From: Rana temporaria
Lineage: Eukaryota; Chordata; Amphibia; Anura; Ranidae
Assembly: GCF_905171775.1 (NCBI RefSeq)
Contig: NC_053499.1
Span: 29,751,026 to 29,815,025 of the forward strand
Direction of reading: 5' to 3'
DNA: 64,000 bases
Every line of letters starts with the position of its first letter. Within the stretch, counting starts at the first letter, position 1. The notes below the pieces were generated by a model that had not been told where the DNA came from, searched no databases, and saw only the letters and a list, made by a program, of their open reading frames with translations. This document shows, piece by piece, positions 57,695 through 64,000 of this stretch. Made by a program: the position numbers and the translations under genes.

Positions 57695-58427
57695 GGCCCG
57701 GATTCACGTAGGAGATACGACGGCGCATCTCCAGATACGCCGTTGTATCTCTGAGTCTGAGGCGTCGTATCTTGGGGCCTGATTCAAAGAATCAGATACG
57801 CCAACATTTCTCTAAGATACAACCAGCGTAAGTCTCCTACGCCGTCGTATCTTAACTGCATATTTATGCTGGCCGCTAGGGGCGTGTACGCTGATTTACG
57901 CCTAGAAATATGTAAATCAGCTAGATACGCCTATTCACAAAAGTACGCCCGGCCGACGCAGTACAGATACACCATTTACGTTAGGCTTTTTCCGGCGTAA
58001 AGTTACCCCTGCTCTATGAGGCGTAGATGAGGCGTAACAATGTTAGGTATGGACGTCGGAACAACGTAAAATTTTTCTCGTTTGCGTGAGTCGTTCGCGA
58101 ATAGGGCTGGGCGTCATTTACGTTCACGTCGAAAGCATTGGCTTTTTGCGGGTTAATTTGGAGCATGCGCACTGGGATACTTTCACGGACGGCGCATGCG
58201 CCGTTCGGAGAAAGCGTCATTTACGTGGGGTCACAATACATTTACATAATACACGCCCACATCTTCCACATTTGAATTAGGCGGGCTTACGCCGGCCTAT
58301 TTACGCTACACCACCGCAACTTTGCTTTGAGAATATTGCACTTGCCTGTCAAAGTTGCGGAGGCGTAACGTAAATAGGATACGTTACGCCCGCACAAGGA
58401 TGCGCTCTCCTACGTGAATCTGGGCCA
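57695..58427. mobile_element. Harbinger-like MITE (GGCCCGGATTCACGTAGG)
   Basis: GGCCCGGATTCACGTAGGAG pairs with CTCCTACGTGAATCTGGGCC. The interior aligns with 111-763 (GTTAGGCTTTTTCCGGCGTA, GGAGCATGCGCACTGGGATAC). No clear target duplication. Confidence 0.8.
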
Positions 58428-58870
58428 ATATGTTTTGTAGCTATAGTTTGGCTAATAGTTTTTGGATTTCCTGATGTACAGCTCATGTAATAGGAGTAGA
58501 TCTTTGGTTAAATTCATTGCATCAATTTCCTTGGTATTAAACTTTGTGCTTAGCCCTAAGCCATCACCCATATTAATAGACTGTTACACCCTAAGTTCAA
58601 CTGTCAGAAATGTTAATTTCCCTCTCTTTGGGAAGAATTACTCCCAGTTCCTGCTACTTTCTGCTTTCACAGACAGGTAGTAGGAGTAACATTTCCCTTT
58701 AGGGACATTAACAGCAATAAAGATCTGGCAGAAATTCTAATTCTCTCCAACTCTTGTAAGAGCTAAAAAATAAAAGTTATAGACTAGAGTTATATTATAT
58801 ACAAGTAGGATGGTCTAGTCCAGCTATTTTCAGCCAGGGTTATGTGGATCCCTGGGGTTCTAGGGACTCC
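58428..58870. other. Upstream flank, nothing recognised
   Basis: A weak hAT-like piece AGCCAGGGTTATGTGGATCC lies at 58832. No other feature. Confidence 0.35.
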
Positions 58871-58871
58871 T

Positions 58872-59203
58872 TAAGGCTGCATTCACACCTGAGCGTAGCT
58901 TTTTGCGGCATTTTTTTAACCGCGACAAAACGCAGCGTTTTTTACCGCGATTTGCCGCGTCAAAATGCTGTGTTTTTTACCGCGATTTTGTACAGGTCTA
59001 GGGTCACCAATGTAAAACGCTTAAACGCCCAAATTCGAGCGACAAAAGGGTCCAGAACTTGTTTGGGCTTCAGGCGTTCAGCGTCAGGCGGTTTGTAGTG
59101 GAGATGTGAACCATCTCCATAGAGAATAATGTATTTTTTCCCCTCTAGCGTTTTGGGGCGTCGGGCTTCAGGTGACAAAACGCTCAGGTGTGAATGCAGC
59201 CTA
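58872..59203. mobile_element. MITE with TAAGGCTGCATTCACACC termini
   Basis: TAAGGCTGCATTCACACCTG pairs with CAGGTGTGAATGCAGCCTA. CGCGACAAAACGC blocks occur inside. Confidence 0.8.
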
Positions 59204-59273
59204 AAGCAGAACAATACTCACCTTGGATCCAGTGATGCAGTGTCCCAGAGTTCCCCGCCCAGTCGCTGACATC

Positions 59274-59765
59274 CAGGGATGGACTGGCCAGTGGGACTAC
59301 AGGGAGTTTCCCGGTGGGCCGATGGCTCAGTGGGCCGGCTTCAGTGACAGCGGACCGCCTCCCCCCTCCGCTCCTCTGTCATTCCCTCCCCACAGCACTC
59401 ACCTGGGGGGAACAAAGAAGCAGGGGGAGGAGCAGAGGAGCAGGGGGGGGGGGACAGCTGACTCAACAGCTATGGCCTGGGAGTTTCTCACTTCTGCCTA
59501 ATCTTGTCCCATAAGGGGGGCACCGAACTGATTCTTTGTCCCGGGTGAAATAATGTCTAGCTTCCCCACTGGTACTGCCTATAAGAGTACCAGTACCAGC
59601 CGTTCTACTCTAATAAATAGAACGGCTAGTGGCTAGTGAAGGGGGAAAGGGGGCTTGGGTGGCCAGGGGGGTGCAGGAGTTGTCCGGCCGCCATGGGAGA
59701 GACCTGTCAAAGTGGGCCAGTCTGTATGAAGTCCAGGGCCAAATTTCTGTCCCAGTCCAGCCCTG
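59274..59765. mobile_element. hAT MITE with 8-bp duplication CTGACATC
   Basis: Ends CAGGGATGGACTGG and CCCAGTCCAGCCCTG. CTGACATC is at 59266-59273 and 59766-59773. Interior GC-rich with no transposase. Confidence 0.85.
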
Positions 59766-59773
59766 CTGACATC

Positions 59774-60266
59774 TTCGGATAGCCTGGCAGGGATGACTTC
59801 ACTCCCGCACAGATCTAGCATTGCCTAATTTGTACAACGAGCTGCGCTTGCGGGTCTCGCTGTACAGCGGTGGACAGACAGGTAAATACATTTTATGCAG
59901 AAGAGACAAAACATGTCTCTTCTGCATTAAAATTCCTGCCTGTTCGCCCACTCAGGACTAAAGTTCCACTTTAAGCTGTAGCTAACTGACCTTCAATTTG
60001 CGAGTTCCTGCATAGTTCTAGGACCAAAGCCACTTGGAACAGCCAGCTGCATGACAATGATGATCTGTTTAGCTGTCTGTAAGGGTGGCATATTGACAAC
60101 CACTCTAAGCGATTTTCTTCCCACTGAACACCAATAAAGGGAGCGTTTGTCCCACTTACCACCAATGTAGGGGCATTCTTCCCAATGGCCACCAATGTAA
60201 GGATAATTTATTCCGCTTACTACCAAGGTAAGGGAAATTCTTCTTACTGACCACCAATATAGGGAG
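59774..60266. other. Upstream flank, repeat fragments only
   Basis: AAAGTTCCACTTTAA at about 59960 looks like a MITE end. 60120-60265 has degenerate repeats around CCACCAATxTAGGGA. Confidence 0.4.
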
Positions 60267-60480
60267 TAAGGATGAGCTCCAGCGTGTTCGCATAGTACAC
60301 GTGCAGAACCCGCAAGGAAGTCTGCACGGCGCTGCGCTAATCACAGCCAGGGAGACATTTCCCGATCTCTGCAGCCGAGCATCGGGAAATGTCTCCTTGG
60401 CTGTGATTAGCACAGCGCCGTGCAGACTTCCTGGCGGGCTCTGCACGTGTACTATGTCAACACGCTGGAGCTCATCCTTA
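60267..60480. mobile_element. 214-bp near-perfect palindromic MITE
   Basis: TAAGGATGAGCTCCAGCGTG at the left pairs with its complement at the right end, and pairing runs through almost the whole element (GTGTACTATG, GCACGGCGCTG, GGGAAATGTCTCC). Flanked by TA-like steps. Confidence 0.85.
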
Positions 60481-61098
60481 ATAGGGAGCATTTGTCCTAT
60501 TGACCACCAATGAATTGGTTTTAGAATGGGTTTCACATTGGCTTGAAAACTATTTCAAAGGTTGCTCTGTGGTGACAATGTGGAGAAAAACTGGTCTAGT
60601 GTATTGCATTATTCAAGATACCTCTTTATGTGGCAGGGAGAGGCCTTCCAACTGTTTTAATATGGTGGTGTGGGCCAGGTTTTCCAGGAAACAAGCACAC
60701 TAATGGCACAGGTGTGTTCTGGCTTCCTGTTAGATGCACAGTGGGACATTGTGTGAAGAGAGCTGTGAGGCGCATGCCTGCACCATACTATCCAGGTCAG
60801 GACAGACAAAGGAACGAGCCTGTGAAGGATGTAGCAGCTGCAGGATAAGAAGTCAAGCTGACAGAGGTACAGCATCTTGTGAACTAGCACTGGGACTGTG
60901 TGTTAGATGGTCTGAAGGACCAAGGAATGAACAGTAATGCTGCAAAGAGAGCCACAAGGCTGAATATTGTTTGTTTGTCGTATTAATGGTGAGAACTACG
61001 TGGGAAGATATTAGTTTTACTTTCCTTTTGTTTAAATAAAAGTTGGCAGAAAATGCCCTAAAAAAACAATGAGCTACAAAATCCCCAACTTGACACAC
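60481..61098. other. Upstream flank, nothing recognised
   Basis: No supported feature. Confidence 0.4.
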
Positions 61099-61612
61099 TT
61101 AAAGCGGGAGTTCACCCATAAAAATATTTTTACCCTTAGATTGATGCTCATTTTGTCTAGGGGAATCGGCTAGTTGTTTTAAAATCGAAGCTGTACTTAC
61201 CGTTTTAGAGAGCGATCTTCTCCGCCGCTTCCGGGTATGGTCTTCGGGGCTGGGCGTTCCTATTTGATTGACAGTCTTCCGACAGGCTTCCGACGGTCGC
61301 ATCCATCGCGTCACGAGTAGCCGAAAGAAGCCGAACGTTGGTGCGGCTCTATACTGCGCCTGCGCACCGACGTTCGGCTACTTTCGGAAAATCGTGACGC
61401 GATGGATGCAACCGTCGGAAGCCTGTCAGAAGACTGTCAATCAAAATAGGAACGCCCAGTCCCGCTGCCCATACCCGGAAGCGGCGGAGAAGATCGCTCT
61501 CTAAAACAGTAAGTACTGCTTTGATTTAAAAAAAACTAGCCGATTCTCCTAGACAAAATGAGCATGAATCTAAGGTTAAAAATTTGTATTTTCGGGTGAA
61601 CCTCCACTTTAA
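61099..61612. mobile_element. Palindromic TTAA MITE, family A (copy 5)
   Basis: TTAAAGCGGGAGTTCACCC and GGGTGAACCTCCACTTTAA ends. Long stretches match 53995-54510, so the two are recent sisters. Confidence 0.88.
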
Positions 61613-61707
61613 CAATTGTCCGAAATGACCTGGGAGTCAAATTTCTATGGAAATTCTAGTGTCGTATAAACCTTTTAAAGTGTATCATAACTTAAAAAAA
61701 ATAAAAA

Positions 61708-62218
61708 TTAAATTGGTTGTAAAGGTACAATTTTTTTTCCCTAAATAGCTTCCTTTACCTTAGTGAAGTCCTCCTTCACTTACCTCATCCTTCCATTTTG
61801 TTTTAAATGTGCTTATTTCTTCTGAGAAATTCTCACTTCCCGTTCTTCTGTCTGTAACTCCACACAGTAATGCAAGGCTTTCTCCCTGGTGTGGAGTGTC
61901 ATGCTCGCCCCCCTTCCTTTGACTACAGGAGAGTCAGGACGCTCTCTACGTTGCAGATAGAGAAAGGAGCTGTGTGTTAGTGGGCGTCCGGACTCTCCGG
62001 TAGTCCAAGGGAGGGGGCGAGCACGACACTCCACACCAGGGAGAAAGCCTTGCATTACTGTGTGTAGTTACAGACAGAAGAACAGGAAGTGAGGATTTCT
62101 CAGAAGAAATAAGGACATTTCAAATCAAAATCGAAGGATGAGGTAAGTGAAGGAGGACTGCACTAAGGTAAAGGAAGCCATTTAGTAAAAAAAAATTGTA
62201 CCTTTACAACCCCTTTAA
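61708..62218. mobile_element. Palindromic MITE, GGTTGTAAAGGTAC family (copy 2)
   Basis: TTAAATTGGTTGTAAAGGTA and TACCTTTACAACCCCTTTAA ends, with TTAA at both. Very similar to 43981-44477. Confidence 0.87.
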
Positions 62219-62289
62219 AGTCAAAGTGTGTTGGTTTATCATGCAGCAGTACCAAGCTTGGGGCTATCATAACCATAAAGTTTTAAATA

Positions 62290-62785
62290 CAGTCCGCCAT
62301 AGCATATCTCCTGTACACTACGCCGACGCAGCGCAGAGAGGCAAGCATGGAATTCACAAAGCCAATGCTGCCTAAACTGCGCTGGGTTTCGAAGGCGTAA
62401 GTCGGCGTAGGCGGAAGTGGGCGTGAGCCATGCAAACCCATGCAAATGAGGCGTGACCCCATGCAAATGATGGTTTGAGAGCCAGACAAGTACGTTGAAC
62501 GAACTGCGCATGCGTCGTGTCGTGGACGCATCCCCGTGCGCATGCGCATAACCACGTCGGAACAACTACCTAAGATACGCCGGATCACTGCCTACGCCAT
62601 GAACGTAATCTACGCCCATCCAGACACACGTCCAACGTAAACTACGTAAAAACCGCCGGCTTCTGTTCCCTGATGCAGACCTTTACATGTCTGCTGCTGA
62701 GTTACACCTCCTTTATGGGGCTTAAATTTACGCCGGACGTACAACTTACGCGCACCTCTCGTAGCCTGCGTTGGGCGGGCGCAGG
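62290..62785. mobile_element. Harbinger-like MITE, interrupted by the gypsy LTR
   Basis: CpG-rich sequence with TACGCC/GGCGTA steps, ATGCAAATGA, GCGCATGCGC and CTAAGATACGCCGGAT resembles the MITE at 111. It stops at the LTR, so the rest would lie beyond the gypsy element, outside the window. Confidence 0.5.
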
Positions 62786-63678
62786 TGTAACGATCCTGCC
62801 TTGATATAGATTTATTTAATTTGGATCTCAGCTGCGGAGGTTTCTCAGAATTAACCAAGAGTCACTCTATAACTGGTTAAAGAGTTAATGGTTGAATCAT
62901 CACAACCTCAGGTAGATTCCACAATAACAGTTGCTTATTACTTCATAAGCTAAATAGCGTTAGCAGTTCATATGAAAGTATATATGTATATCTGAACAAA
63001 TTGCTTAAATGGATACGGGCAATTACTGAAGTAAATATCACTAGTACAGTACAATGCTTACTGTTCAAGCCTAGGACAGCCTAGAGATGAGTATAAAGCA
63101 CAGTTTGCTATAATATAGTTTGCCAAGTGCCAATAAGGGAGAGAGTAATAGACAGAGTTCCTTTGCAGTTCAGTTCAATATTGCCTAAATGACATTTGAA
63201 TCAGTATTAGGATACTTGCGGTACTGCTGTCTTCAGTTGGAGGAATTGTAGTTGACACCTTGGCTGAAGATAACTGTGAAGCTTCCAGGTAAGCAGTAGA
63301 CCCAAGCTGGAGAAGGATGCCTGAAGTGCTGATGCCTGGGGAGGGTTGGAAGAGCCTGGAGCGGTTCTGTAGCAGGCTGGGCTGGATGAAGAATCCCAGG
63401 ATTAGGCAGCAGGTTCACTGGTGAGGCTCCAGGGGTTTGCAGGTGACGGCAGGGGTCCAACAAAATAGCGGAACACCCTGCCGTCCTTGCTGCAAGTTTA
63501 AATAGCCCGCGCAGCGCGGGAAACGAGGAAACACGCTGGGCGCGCTTCCGCGTTCCAGCGTGGAACGCAAGCCGCGACGCACAGGAAGTGACGCGACAGA
63601 GTCAAGGAGACGAGTGCAGCTGCCTGTACCAGGCAAGGCTGTACTCGTCTTGCTTAGTATAACGCCAGTGGCGTTACA
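62786..63678 (-). repeat. 3' LTR of a Ty3/gypsy retrotransposon
   Basis: Bounded by TGTAACGATCC and GGCGTTACA, an inverted TGTAACG...CGTTACA pair. In the minus orientation it has a TATTTAAA promoter box near 63500 and an AATAAA signal near 62815. The purine-rich tract is directly next to it at 63679-63691. Length 893 bp. The other LTR is outside the window. Confidence 0.82.
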
Positions 63679-64000
63679 TACTCCCCTCCTCAATGGGGCA
63701 CCACCAGTGCCAATAATAGGCGAAGGACGAGTGGGGTACCTCTGATGGAATTGTCTAATTAAACGGGGAGCATGAAGGTGAGAAGAATTTTCCCAAGAAT
63801 CTTCAAGTTGGGAGTAACCTTTCCAACGTATTAAATATTGGATGTCAGAGCCTCTTTTTCTAGAATCCAGAATCTTTTCTACTTCATATTCTGTTTCACC
63901 CAGAACTTCAACTGGTGGAGGAGGTCGTGCAATTCTATTGGGAAATGGATTGGGTACATAAGGTTTTATAAGGGAGACATGAAAAACTGGATGTATCTTC
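63415..64000 (-). CDS. Ty3/gypsy pol C-terminus with chromodomain (partial, runs off the window)
   Basis: The end of an integrase frame enters at the right edge on the minus strand with HPVFHVSLIKPYVP, the conserved tail of gypsy integrases. It is followed by a chromodomain: EYEVEKILDSRKRG, YLIRWKGY, and the SWEN motif, then an acidic-poor helix ending RQFHQRYP. This marks the chromovirus branch, in which the domain guides integration towards particular chromatin. The frame has no stop at the usual place: it runs through the polypurine tract and 264 bp into the LTR before a TGA at 63415, adding about 88 unrelated residues. The N-terminal parts (protease, RT, RNase H, integrase core) are outside the window. 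Confidence 0.88.
   Translation of the reverse strand, partial: KIHPVFHVSLIKPYVPNPFPNRIARPPPPVEVLGETEYEVEKILDSRKRGSDIQYLIRWKGYSQLEDSWENSSHLHAPRLIRQFHQRYPTRPSPIIGTGGAPLRRGVCNATGVILSKTSTALPGTGSCTRLLDSVASLPVRRGLRSTLERGSAPSVFPRFPRCAGYLNLQQGRQGVPLFCWTPAVTCKPLEPHQ
63679..63691 (-). promoter_or_regulatory. Polypurine tract of the gypsy element
   Basis: The minus strand reads GAGGAGGGGAGTA immediately before the LTR start, the expected plus-strand primer site. Confidence 0.75.

Overview
The window looks like a piece of a large, repeat-packed vertebrate genome, most probably an anuran of the ranid type. The one host gene recognised is HIPK3 (homeodomain-interacting protein kinase 3), on the minus strand. 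Its first coding exon (exon 2) occupies 10361-11459 with clean splice sites on both sides. A CpG-rich segment at about 53.04-53.46 kb carries a minus-strand splice donor (53038/53039), an RFX-type X-box and a full CRE, so it is the best candidate for HIPK3 exon 1 and promoter. Intron 1 would then span 11460-53038 (about 41.6 kb), and positions 1-10360 lie in intron 2. No other host gene was found. The organism call is inference from the tetrapod-like HIPK3 protein, the very long introns, the DIRS element and the palindromic DNA-transposon load.

Layout. 1-10.36 kb is intron 2: a Harbinger-like MITE, a palindromic TTAA MITE, a 35-bp satellite, a hAT element with a perfect target duplication, and further MITEs. 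10.36-11.46 kb is HIPK3 exon 2. 11.97-17.93 kb is a DIRS-type tyrosine-recombinase retrotransposon (Gag, RT/RNase H and recombinase frames, all on the minus strand), abutted by a 297-bp palindromic relative of its own terminus. 18-50 kb is intron 1, filled with hAT elements, TTAA-flanked elements, TA-flanked elements, palindromic MITEs and several minisatellites that sit inside transposons. 50.78-52.96 kb is a 2.2-kb minisatellite, C-rich on the plus strand and G-rich in the HIPK3 sense, lying just inside intron 1. 53.04-53.49 kb is the putative exon 1 and promoter. 54-64 kb is upstream flank with more transposons, including a Harbinger-like MITE inserted four bases into a hAT element, and, at the right edge, the 3' end of a Ty3/gypsy retrotransposon whose pol frame carries a chromodomain.

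How the parts relate. Exon 2 is 1099 nt long, the published length of human circHIPK3, a circular RNA made from this same single exon. Several palindromic MITE families occur on both sides of it, which is the arrangement that favours back-splicing. The mobile elements are largely non-autonomous. The DIRS copy keeps three long frames but seems to lack about 16 residues inside its reverse transcriptase. The only other transposase coding seen is a C-terminal hAT dimerisation remnant. Element ends are given to the base where target duplications or terminal repeats fix them; other limits are approximate.
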